From: Asterias rubens
Taxonomy: Eukaryota; Echinodermata; Asteroidea; Forcipulatida; Asteriidae
NCBI RefSeq assembly: GCF_902459465.1
Contig: NC_047082.1
Coordinates: 6,138,001 to 6,202,000 of the forward strand
Direction of reading: 5' to 3'
Length of the DNA: 64,000 bases
Both the position numbers and the translations under genes were made by a program. Of the stretch, positions 1 to 12,800 are shown piece by piece; position 1 is the stretch's first letter; each line of letters opens with the position of its first letter. A model generated the notes under the pieces. That model made no database searches, was not told the DNA's origin, and saw nothing but the letters and a program-made list of their open reading frames with translations.

Positions 1-898
1 GTTGAAATGGTTAACTAAAGGTTGACCATTTTGACTCGAACCCAGGCTGGTCGACCATTGGTTAACTACTGTGGTCGACCATTTGGAACCTGCCTCGAGC
101 CCATGGTTTCTTCACTGGTCCCAACAGCATGTTCCATTCTAACATGTGTTAAGCGCAGAAGGGAACCAGTGACACTTTAGCGAAAAGGTGGAAGGTTGAC
201 TAGACTACCAACGAGTCGTTCGGGTGAGTACGTCACTGCGTACGTGCGTTTCTAGTCTGTGGACGACCACTGGTTGACTAAATGTGCGCACCCGAACTTG
301 CTCAAGGTTGTTTCAATTAATCTCAAGTAATGCCCCATAAAGCGAACTGACTGTGTGTAAAGGGGGGGGGGGGGGGGCACACCGTATCAGCTGCCACACA
401 GGTAAGGTTCAAATCACGCTCCATATTCAATGTTGTCACGTTGTAACATAATGCTACACGAAGACATAGTAAATTAACAGAAGCTCGATAGTGAAGTTAT
501 TTTACTCTAAATTTATGTTGAATAAATATACCCGTAGTTTCCCAGAATATTTGCTTCTCTTAATCGTTTTTTTACACAGTTACAACCTTGAATTCTTATT
601 TATATAATAAGCCAAACAAAAATAGTGTTTACTCTTCAGCAAATCGACTAACGATTAATCTGTTATAAATACACATTCTTATCAAAATTCCCCACGTGCT
701 AGTTTCTATCTGTTTGTGGAACTCAATTATTATAATGAATATTCATTTAACGTCTGTTATCAGAGCGATTTATGGTTAAGCTGTAAGTTTGTAGAACAGA
801 GTGTGTTAACAAATATGGGTGTGTTAATACCTGGCGACATGTAACGCGTTGCCATAATTCATTATTCAAGCTTTGCAAGCTAAAGAAGTGAGCGAAAC
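1..898. other. 5' flank of first SLC5 gene, no gene seen
   Basis: No coding region is recognisable here. The first 300 bases contain several copies of a GGTCGACCA / GGTTGACTA-like motif in both orientations, which looks like a degenerate repeat. A run of 16 G lies at 362-377. The promoter of the downstream transporter gene should lie in this stretch, but I see no convincing TATA box, and an upstream non-coding exon cannot be excluded. Confidence 0.5.
362..377. repeat. poly-G run (16 G)
   Basis: A homopolymer of 16 G in the 5' flank of the first transporter gene, prone to length error in assembly and to quadruplex formation. Confidence 0.9.
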
Positions 899-3800
899 AT
901 GTCGGAGGCTGAAGAGTTTAGCACTTTTGGGGTGTGGGATTACGTAGTTTTTGGTGGGATGCTTTGTATTTCTCTCGCCATTGGTTTTTACCATGGATGT
1001 ACTGGTAAAAAGCAAAGCACTACGGAGGAATTCCTGCTAGCAGACCGGAACATGAACCCCATCCCAGTTGCGATGTCTCTAGTAGCAAGCTTCATCTCTG
1101 CAATCACAGTATTGGGTACTCCAGCTGAGGTTTACATCTATGGCTCCATGTTCTGGTTGTTTAGTTTTACTTACATCTTTGTTGCCATTTTCGTAGCGAG
1201 GCTCTTCATTCCTATGTTTTTCCGACTGAATGTGACGAGTGCTAATGAGGTAGGTGGCAGTAGGTTCAAATAATGACGAATATTCAAAATTCAAAGTTTT
1301 TCTTTTAAATATTGCTATATAGGTATGTATTCAGTTTTTTCCCCCAGTCTTTGGGGTGGGGGGGGGGGGGGGGGGTAGGGGTGAGGGGGAGGGTTAACAA
1401 AATAAAGTTCACTTGGTTGTTGTCCCTTTATGGGTTACTTAGTTGAGTATCCATCAGTTTGCCTTGGTTTTGAAGCATTATCCGGAAGTGCAAGCTACCG
1501 TGCATTGAAAGGGGCTCAAACGTGTTATGAATCGTAGGGATACTTTCAGTTGACTCAAAATAATATTAGAAAGTAACCACAAAATCTTGTAAAATATAGA
1601 CTTTTAGTAAAATAGCCGAATTTTTCGTTTTCAGTATCTGGAGAAGCGCTTTAACAAGGTGGTACGAATCTGTGGCACATTGACTTTCTTTCTTTATATG
1701 GTAAGTATCCATTTGAATTTGACATTGTTTGCAAATTTGCCGAGACACGTTTAATTTTGCAGTTTGTGTTTCGGCATTCAACAAGTTATAAGAATGTGTT
1801 TACTAAAAAACACATTAAGTGTGTGTTTTTGAAAAACAGCAACAGCAAAGACCAGTGAGACCGGATCAGCTTGATCTGAGTTCAAGCTAATTCGAACATG
1901 GGTATTGATATATTATTTCGAACATGGGTATTGATATATTAATTTATGCAAGAGTTGTCGGTTTGTATGAACTATCTTAGTTTCTGAGTTTTTTTAATAT
2001 GGTTTTTGATGCATTGCATGGTGAAGTATCAGTTTATATTTGGTTAGCGGTAACACCACAATTTGTTAAAGTACTTGCCAGGTAGAGTTTGTTTGATAGA
2101 GATCTTTCTTGCCAGATTATATTATTCTAACACGGAGTAGATTTTTTGGGAGACTTCTCAGTACTGAAAAGAACTGTCCTTTTTTAACTATAAACTACCT
2201 GGGCGGAAGGTAGACAATCGGATGGGCTTTTTACCTATAGCTTATAGGATCGTCATTAACTGCAACACCACGGAGTCAGTTCATGGTATCAAGTATTTTG
2301 TATGTTCTCTTGCAGGTAGTGTACATGGGAATTGTCATCTACGCCCCCGCTTTAGCACTCAATGCAGGTGTGTTTAACTTATTAATAGTTTAACTTATTA
2401 GTTCAAGCTAATCTTGTAAGTTTGAATAATTGAAGACTAAAATGTGAGTGAGAGTTGTTTTCACTCTATTTGATAGCATGAACTATTTCCGTTTCCCCCA
2501 CCTAGTCTGCTCTTCCACACAAGTGGGCAAGGGTGAATAAAAAAAATAAAGTCGAGAGCATAATTGCAAAGTTTGAACACTTTTTGTAGTTTCACCGCAC
2601 TCCAAGATTCATTGAAACTTTCACTTTTCGAGGGTAATATGGGAACATTATTATGTTTGTGTTGGGCTTTTGAATTCAATTTGACCTTGTAATTCTGTTT
2701 GGGGTTACATCTTACCATGTACAGTAACTGTTTAGTTGCCAATTATTTTCTTTGTTTAGTGACCGGTTTAAGTTTGTGGGGCGCGGTTCTGGCAACTGGG
2801 TTGGTTTGCACAGTATACACTACGGTGGTAAGTAGGCCTATGATCACCTTTTTGCAAAAATTAATGTGCGTAATTAGTAGATCATTAGTATGCTTAATGT
2901 ATTTTATCACAATAGGCCGGTCTTAGGTCGACCTACGATTTTTATTGCGCCAAAAAACAAACCGTCGGCAATGCGCAGACAAAAATTAATATGCTCAGGT
3001 CACAACAACTGAGAAATCGTGCGCCGACTGTTTTTTGTTGACGCAAGGTCCACCTGAGGCCGACTTTACGTATGCGACGCTTATGGCGTGTCATAACCTA
3101 GCGATTAGGAGCACCGGATTCAAGCTCTGCTGTTTGATCAGTTTAGTGTGTGTTCGAGTCCCTGTCGTGATACTTGTGTCCTTAAACAAGACACTTAATC
3201 ACGATTGCTTCGTTATGTTTGGGAGGTAGTGGTTTCTGCTCTACCAGCCAGGCTTCTGATTGAATACCAAAGCCTACACACGTATGGACTGTAAAGGGGG
3301 TAACCCTGTTTCAGCCCCAGGAGTAGGTGGCAACGGCCCCTGGACAAACAGTTGATTATAGCTCCCATATTGAACTAGCCTTCAAGCCTTGTGTGTCCGG
3401 CGACTTGCGAAACAAAAATATGATTACTTATTTGTTCTGATTCATGTTTGTTTATGTTTGTACACAATTTATTCTTATTGCCATACAACAATTGTTTGAA
3501 TTGCCAGGGTGGTATGAAGGCAGTGCTATGGACAGACGTATTCCAAACCTGCGTCATGATGGCAGGTTTTCTAGCTATCATCATAGAGGGTTCCTCAAGA
3601 CTTGGTGGTGTCGGAAACGTCTGGACGATTGCAGAAGAAGGGGGAAGGATCGACTTTTGGAAGTATTTTTTTACTTTTTCATTTTTTTTTATTTAATTTT
3701 TATTTTTCGGGGTCCAAAAGGTTTACGCAGGTAAAAAACAATAACCAAAAAGTAAACGACAAACAAATTATTTGTTTTTGGCGTACAAAGGACTGCCAAT

Positions 3801-6800
3801 CATTATTCTGAGTATTAGTATTATTTTGCTGTGCTCATTTGGGAGAATCAATAAAGTAAAATTCAGTTAAAGTTATGTATGCGGTAAGACCATATAAAAA
3901 TCTCTAAATGAGTTGGAGTGGTTCTGAAAGCACCGTTTGCTTCAACTTGAATTGCTAAATGATGCAGAGATTTCGGAAAAGAAATTCTAAACTATTAGTT
4001 TTAATATTCCACAAAATATCTTAATATGGGCTCCGACAGCAAAACAAATGTTTGCTCCCTGAAAACCCCCTGTTGAGATTTGTGTCTCGTTAATAAATGT
4101 TTTTATTTATTCTCGCAGTTTTGATTTTGACCCGACTATTCGTCATACGTTTTGGTCCATTGTGATTGGAGGATCATTCACGTGGTGTACTACCTTCGGG
4201 GTTAACCAGTCTCAAGTTCAGCGCTACATGTCAACAGGATCCTCCACAAAAGCAACCATGTGAGTATAGAACATCCCAAAGTCCCAAATATATGTAAATC
4301 GATATTGTTTAAAGACACTGTACACTATTGGTAATTACTCAAAACAATTGTTAGCATTATAAGAAGTAATTTTCCACTAAAATATTTGAATTTGATTTCG
4401 AGACCTCATAATTATATTTTTGAGGTTCCGAAATCAAGCATCTGAAATCACACAACCAAGGGTGTTTTTCTTCCATTATTATCTCGCAACTTCGACAACC
4501 AATTGAGTTCAATTTTTCACAGGTTTGTTATTTTATGCATATGTTGAATTACACCAAGTGAGAAGACTGGTCTTTGACAATTACTAATAGAAGAGCTATA
4601 GCCCCTAAAGGAACAGGGTACAGATAAAATTAAAAAGGTAAACATTTGTTTACTAACAAAACACGTTTTTGAGGCTCTCGTCACAATGCTTTCCACATGG
4701 GAATGTTAGCTGCAAAAGCGGTCACCTTCTAACAAATAAGAGTAGCGCTCAAAAGTAAAATCCACATTCGGATTTGTAAGAATCCACAGTAGACCAAGCG
4801 TGTCTTTCTCATGACACGGGACATATCGACTCCTTTAGAATCAGCCAATCCCGAAAATGAAGATAGCCCGAAATTGAGGCTTGACAAAAACGCTAAGAAG
4901 GGGGATATGGTTAAAATATCCTAGCGGCACTCCACCACGCACCCCTCTAAAGACACTATCTTTAAAAAATCGTCAAAATCACCCTCTCTCCTCTGTCACA
5001 CTCTTTTGTATTTGCTCACCACTCTCTCCTCTGTCACACTCTTTTGTATTTGCTCACCACTCTCTCCTCTGTCAGCCTCTTTTGTGTTTGCTCACCACTC
5101 TCTCCTCTGTCAGACTCTTTTGTATTTGCTCACCACTCTCTCCTCTGTCACACTCACATTGACAAACATTGTGAGTGTCGATAAACTTTAGCACTCATGA
5201 TATATACTATACATTTCGATCATCTGCCCGGAGTTATTTGAGAAAAAAACAGCTGATAAAAGAATGGAATGATGTTTGATGTAGAAGAATACTGTGAGAA
5301 ACGGCTCCCTCTCAAGTAAAGTGTAAAAGAACGAGGCAATTTCTTTACTCAATTTTAAAATACCTCGGGCCTGAAGTCTTACTGGCATTTAAAAGCACAC
5401 GATTTTTTGCAATAAGAGTATTTTTTTAAATTTCTTCTTCATTATTCTCTGGCAACTTCGATGACCAATTTAGTCCACACTTTCGCTCTGGTTTTTGACA
5501 ATTAGTGTACATTGCCTTCAAGACAAACTAACGGAGATCAGACGACCCTCTTAAAAATCTGCAACCAATCATCGACTTGCTCTGAGATGTTTTCTTTTAT
5601 TATTAACTATGGAGTCCTTTCATTTGTGTTTACTAGAGCCTTGTTTATGGCGGCATTTGGAATGGTACTTGTTGTTTCTTCAGCCTGTTTCTCTGGCCTA
5701 GTGATGTATTCTTTCTATGCTGATAAACAATGCGATCCTTACTCAAGTAACAAGGTGGACCAAACAGATCAGGTAAATCATTCAGATTCAAGTCAGCTTA
5801 TTCATACCTACATTAGGTTGTCCATTGTAATACATTAACCGAACCTCGGCCTTATCGTTTACTTGAAACTGATGACCACCACACTTTAATATGTTTGCGG
5901 TCATTCGCAAAGTGTTGTTGTGAGGGGATCGCTTACGCATGCGTGCAGCGCCATTTCATGCCTTGGCTAAACCGTGCAAACAGATTACTAATTCGTTCGA
6001 AGGGATTGCTAATTCGTTTGAACGGATTATTAATCCGTGCGAACGGTTTACTATTTCGTTCGAACGGATTACTAAACCGTGAGAACGGATTACTAATTCG
6101 TTCGAACGGATTGCTAATTCGTTTGAACGGATTAGTAATCCGTGCGAACGGATTACTATTTCGTTCGAACGGATTACTTAACCGTGCGAACGGGTTATTA
6201 TTTCGTTCGAACGGATTACTAAACCGTTTGAACGGATTATTAATCCGTGTGAACGGATTACTAAACCGTTTGAGCGGATTATTAATTCGTTCGAACGGAT
6301 TACTAAACCGTGAGAACGGATTACTAATTCGTTCGAACGGATTGCTAATTCGTTTGAACGGATTAGTAATCCGTGCGAACGGATTACTATTTCGTTCGAA
6401 CGGATTACTTAACCGTGCGAACGGGTTATTATTTCGTTCGAACGGATTACTAAACCGTTTGAACGGATTATTAATCCGTGTGAACGGATTACTAAACCGT
6501 TTGAGCGGATTATTAATTCGTTCGAACGGATTACTAAACCGTGCGAACGAATTAGCCCCTGCATATTTTTTTCTTCCACTGTCCCCTCTCGGGCTCCGTA
6601 CACACCAACAAGTCTAACATTCATAATTTATGAGAAAATAGAATTAGCTGTTGCAAACAACTTACCAACCAAATGGACCGAGAGTATAAATGCAAAAAAT
6701 AGTTAATGGCCTGACGTTTCGACCCTAGCAGAGTCTTTCTCGAAGGCTAAATGACAACACAACAAACATGAACAGGTAACTAAGTGAAACATAAGCAGTG

Positions 6801-9800
6801 AAGTGGAAATACATGAATGGGGTTAGAAAGCATACATAAAAAAGCAGGGGGTAAACAATGAATAGGGGGACAAACAAGGGGGGGGGGGGTGAAGGGAAGG
6901 GGGCTGGCTTGACCACAAGCAAGAATATGGAAACACAAAGGACAACATCAAGGGTGGTGAGGTTGATGTTGTCCTTTGTGTTTCCATATTCTTGCTTGTG
7001 GTCAAGCCAGCCCCTTCCCTTCACCCCCCCCCCTTGTTTGTCCCCCTATTCATTGTTTACCCCCTGCTTTTTTATGTATGCTTTCTAACCCCATTCATGT
7101 ATTTCCACTTCACTGCTTATGTTTCACTTAGTTACCTGTTCATGTTTGTTGTGTTGTCATTTAGCCTTCGAGAAAGACTCTGCTAGGGTCGAAACGTCAG
7201 GCCATTAACTATTTTTTGCATTCATAATTTATAACAAACCTGGCCTCTTATAAATAAAGCGCTCATTTCCGTAACTCGGTGAATTATAAAACATTCAGCA
7301 TTTTCCTGCAAGATATTGGACTACGTTTTACATAGTGCAGTGCGCTATCTACTGGTTTACAAGGTGCTGTGGCGCAATATGCAACCAACAAAAAAGGGGA
7401 ACATCGAGAAGTGCACTGATATCTCTTTAAAATCCCCTCTTCAGGATTCGATAAACCAAAAGTAAAAAGAACTACGATGTTGACATAAATAGTTACTATT
7501 TTATGTATATGTGAACAACAAATTTAACGATCAGAAAGTGAAGCATGAGTCGACACGATTTCTGACAATCTTTGTGTCTAAAATGTGTCTAAAAGGGAAG
7601 GTACACGTTTGGTAGTTATTCAAAACAAATATTAACTTAACAACTGACTTAGTAACGAGCACTGGAAAGCTGTTGATAGTATGAAACATTGTGGGAAACG
7701 ACTCCCTCTGAAGTAACGTAGTGTTTGAGAAAGAAGTAATTTCTCACTTACATAATATTTTATTAAAAGACCTCTACATTAGCTAGAAGTCTGTATATTT
7801 ATCTGAAAGCACACAAATTCGTCAAGCAAGGGTGTTTTTTCTTTCACAATTTTCTCACAACTTTTGAACACCAATTGAGCCCAAATTTTGACAGGTTTGT
7901 TGTGTTATGCCTATGTTGGGATACACCAAGTGTGAACACTGGTCTATGACAATTACCGAAAGTCGTGTCCAGTGTCTTTAAGTAATTCTTTTCAAAGTGT
8001 GCCGCTGTCAAATACTGTCAAATTGTTATTGTTGCTGTGGTTCACAAAATACAATGCTTTGTTTTGAATTCAGGTAACATGATTTTTCTGGAACAATTTC
8101 CATTTATTAAACTCATAGCTGATTCCCTACTTCATGTTGGAGTTATTTGGATCAATCCCAGGTTTGCCTGGTCTCTTCACTTCAGCAGTCTTCAGTGCAG
8201 CTCTGAGGTAATGTACAACACTGTAACTGACCGAAGTGCCACTTTGTCTGATAATGGTTATTTGCTGTGAGACATAAAATCGTTAGGTTTATGAATCATT
8301 TTGGATGTGTTATGGATAATTAATTTGATGTATAAATGTACAAAATGTACGTTTTAACCACATTTTTTTGAATACGGTAACAATTTATATTATTCAAAAT
8401 TAACCTGTTGCTTTGCTCAAGATAAACCTATTTTCAATTTCAAGTCGTGTAAGAAGTTATAAAACAGTAAAATCTGGCTTTGATTTTATTTTTTTGCGTT
8501 TCACTCTATTACAGCACCGTATCATCTGGATTGAATTCATTGGCTGCAGTAACAGCTGAAGATATGGTCAAGCCATGCTTTCCTCGTATGAGCCAATCTA
8601 GGTACACACTAACAACCAAACTCATCGGTGAGTGCCAGCTAAGCAATGGTGAATGAAGAGCACACACAACTACGTGTTCTATGGATTGGTTAAAGTTTTA
8701 GCTGGTAACCGTATTTATTGGCTGGCGAGACCAAGGATAGCTGGAAAATATGACGTCACACTTCGAGGCTCGTGCATTCTAATTTAATGTAGACTTGAAT
8801 TTTGTTTTATCAAACCTGGCGAAGTGATCTTTTGTTTCAGGCTTTCCTTAACATACAGTGCAAGGCCACAATTAAACATTAATGACAATGTCAGCACACT
8901 TTTGAACCTAGTCGAGGGCACCTCGTGCTCGTCCTACAAAAGCCTCTTCCTTGCCGCTATGAAACAAAGTACACAAATACATTCTAGGTGAGACATTACA
9001 CAATGACGCAAATAGTGTTCTTGTTTACAGACGTAACTCTTCTATCCTAAACTGATACCAGATTGTCCAACCTTTTTTAAATAATTGAATAACCCTTTGT
9101 CATTCTTAGGATTGGGGTTTGGTTTGCTGTGCATCCTTATGGCTTATGTTACTTCTCTTCTCAATCAGGGTGTTTTGCAGGTATGTCAAATACATAGATT
9201 GTAAGTTTTTATTTTGGTTTGATGGTTTGATAAAAACAATTATTTTATATATAATATGAAGAGAAGATTGTTCTCTTAACTTACTAGAGTTAAACTAATT
9301 GTAATGCCATAGGCAGCGGAGGTGTAGCTTTAGCTCTCACTATTCAGAACACTAAATGCACTGTGGACACCAGTCCTAACCTTTGGCAATTCAAGGACCA
9401 GTATTCTCACTCGGTGTATCCCAACATGCATAAATTAACAAACCTGTGAACATGTTGACTCAATTTGTCGGCGAAGTTGCAAGAGAATAACAAATTGGAA
9501 AAAACACACTTGTCGGACTAGTTTGTGTGCTTTCAGATGCATAATCAAAGGTTTCAGCTTAAGATTTGTATTATCTGAAAGAAAAATTACCTCTTAAAAA
9601 AAGAAAAAAACGTTACTCTCGAGGGAGCCGTTTCTCACAATGTTTATACTACCAACAGATTGCTGGTTACCAAGTACTTTTTATATATATTTTTGAGTGA
9701 TTTCCAGAATTATCAACAGTGTCTTTAAACCACAAACACTGATCTAAACAAGTTATAACTATTTCGAATCACACGATTTGTCCTTAAATATATTGCATAT

Positions 9801-12800
9801 TTCTAAGAACTCCGTACTTGTGTTCTTGACGCAGTTGGCACTGAGTCTTTTCGGCATAACAGGAGGTCCTCTACTCGGACTTTTCAGCCTCGGTCTGTTC
9901 TTCCCATGGAGTAATTCAAAGGTATGTAACATGAACATTGACGATGATAATGCTAGTAATTAAGAGCCAGTTCAGGTAAATATGTATTTGACAAAATGTG
10001 CCCATAACGTTTTTTTTTTTTTTTTTTACTCATGGGGTGGGCTTTGGGTGCAAGTAAAAAGAGAAAAACCCGTTTTGGCCATTTTAGGCAAATTTGAGGG
10101 TCTAATAACAATGATTTTTAGCCCATACTATAGGCGTACAACTCCAACCCACCAGAATGCTTTTTGATTTTTTGTGTTTAACTTGTACATCACTACTATA
10201 ATGATTGGCCTTCCTTGGGAAGAACATTGCTTTAAATTCCACCCTTGTGCTATTTTCGCATCAGGGGTATGTTTTCGGAACTTGCAAAATGACAATTTTT
10301 ACCCTATTATTTGACAACAAAAAAATCATTTGCAAGGGCCTCAGAAAATTTCCTTTCGGTTGTGATCAGGGCCAACATTTTTGTTTTCATATCTGGTGAG
10401 AAAAACTTGGGCAATTGTATCCTGATGTGACAGAACTGCAAAAGAGTCAATCCACGCAATATTTGACATAATATTATGTGTCCACGGTAAAGAAAAACAA
10501 TGTTTGTCTTATATTATTGTAAATGGTAGCGACTTGGGTGCCGATTTTTTAGCCTGAAAAAAAAAATGTTTGTTCGTTAATATTTATAACTCCACCGGCA
10601 CCCAATCAAAACCCAAAATAATTCATAAACCTTTATATAGCTTCAAAGTATCATCCTTGGCTTTACTTGAGACAAAACATTATTTCTAAAATGTCACCCT
10701 AGTGCTGTTTTTAGAACGTCCGTTACAGCATGATAGAACTTGCGAAACAACATTGCTATCATATTTTTTGCCCAGAAAATGTCATTTTACATGGGTCTCA
10801 GAATATTTTCCTTTCAGTTTTAATTGGGGCCAACATTGGTCCTTTTAAATTGGCATATGATATTTGTTCAGCATATCTGAAAATGACCTATTGTCTTCTC
10901 CTACATGCCCCCCGGTCTCCACCATAACTCTCATAACCATTAGACATCAGAATTGATTGATACATACTTATCACTTTCCGTTACTTTCTTAGGGTGCTGC
11001 AACTGGATTGATCTGCGGTCTTTCCTTTGCATTCTGGGTTGGTATTGGGGCTATTATATACCCACCATACGCCTATAAGCCTCCATTAATAACCAGCGGA
11101 TGTAATTTTACATTGACTACAAGCTCCCCGCTCATGACCACGGAGGTACCCACTGAGCAAGAAATGTACGTACCTCATAATGCTATTTGACATCGGACGG
11201 AGATTAAAAAAATACAATTTTTGCAAGATGGTATTTATTGTTCATGCTTGTTGAATTACTTTATAAATTGTCGGCCTTTACAACGTACAGAAGCGTAGTC
11301 CTCCACAATTTGTTTCTCTTTACTACACGATTACTTATCATTACGTTCACAACAACTTATCATTACGTTCACAACAAATTGATCTTGTTCGTACACGTTA
11401 GCTTATTGTATACGTACAATATAAGAGAGATGTTTATTGTGTATTCATGTGGCGGCAATACGCTTTCGCACTAGTGTATAATAATGTATTTGTACTGTTT
11501 TATGTTCATAATTACATGTATTTCCCCAAATTTATTGTAATAATACAAACACTGTTCTTGTTCATACTTAATATCATTGATGTGATTTTCTTTATCGGGG
11601 ATGAAATATATTGATTCTTTACATATATCATAATTGTTTCCAATTGCAGTCCGAGTATTGCCAATCTGTACACATTATCCTACTCTTGGTATGCATGCGT
11701 GTATTGGCTGGTGACAGTATTTGTGGGATTGCTCGTCAGTTTTCTAACAGGTAGGTAGGCTCAACACTGTTCTGAGTGAATTGGATTGATGCAAACATTT
11801 GAAATGCAACTAAGAATGTATTGACATAAATACAAAGCGGAGTCAGGTTACGCTGATGACGTTGACTTCATTTACGAAGACAGTGAAAGCCTCGCAAGAC
11901 TTATCCCCCTGACATCCAGAGTCTTGAAAGATTGGAATTTGTTTGTCAATGAGGGAAAAACTGAAAACACTCGTATATACATGTAATGGCTTAAAGACCA
12001 CGAACCATGGAGATCAAGCAAACTATTCGGTTCTCTAATGTGTGCTACAGCCGACATTCGACTGACCGTATCTGTCTAACAGATGCAGCAATCAACACAT
12101 TTACCAAACTCTGGATGGAACCCCGCAAAATATCCATCACCTTACTGATGCATGTTTACAATGTCATGGTACTGTCTGTCTTCATGTACAACTCAAGTAG
12201 CTGGGCTACACCTAAGAACGTGCTCGAGAAGTGAGACTTCGATGTCGCCGACCATCCGCGATGTCGAACAATTTCCTATTCGACGTGGACCTCGTCCCTG
12301 TTCCGAAATAGTGAGGAAGGCAAGGTGGCGCATGCTCGGACATGTGCTTCGACTGCATCCCGACTCACCCGCTCAGAATGCTCTCATGTTTACGGTAGTT
12401 GGATCGGGACACCTGAGAGGTAGTCGTGGCCGTCACAAAACTAACTTTATTCGACATTCTACGGAAAGACCTCAATGCTCGTCAGCTGTCCCTCCAAACC
12501 CACAGTGATCCTACGGCTTCGTGACGTAGCCAGTGATCGTTTGTCCTTGAGAACTCTGTATTAGTAGAGACTGATAGGATATTTATTCAGCGTTCACTCG
12601 CTATACTGTTCCTGTGTACAGTTTATTTATTATTATATTGAAGTAAACTACGTTTGATTGTTATTTCTGTTCTTAAAGGCACTGGACACTATTGGTAGTT
12701 ACTCAACAACAATTGTTAGCATAAAAACTTACGTGGTAACGAGCAATGGAGAGATGTTGATATGAAGTAAAGCAGTTTTTGAGAAAGAGGTAAATTCTCA

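Noticed and set aside
3444..3734. 96-aa frame containing [18 protein letters not shown], seen again at 58564-58905
   Set aside because: It is exon 5 of the SLC5 genes read in the wrong frame; its conservation between copies only reflects the near-identical DNA of that exon.
5895..6617. 240-aa open frame of NGLLIRS-type heptads
   Set aside because: It is a 21-bp minisatellite inside intron 7 of the SLC5 gene; the period divisible by three keeps any frame open, and the opposite strand is partly open too.
6725..7186. Mirror-image open frames of about 60-100 aa on both strands
   Set aside because: They arise from the two arms of the 532-bp palindrome and have no independent support.
11238..11474. 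78-aa frame in intron 12
   Set aside because: Low-complexity AT-rich sequence with a 22-bp duplication; no similarity and no splice signals that would include it in the transporter.
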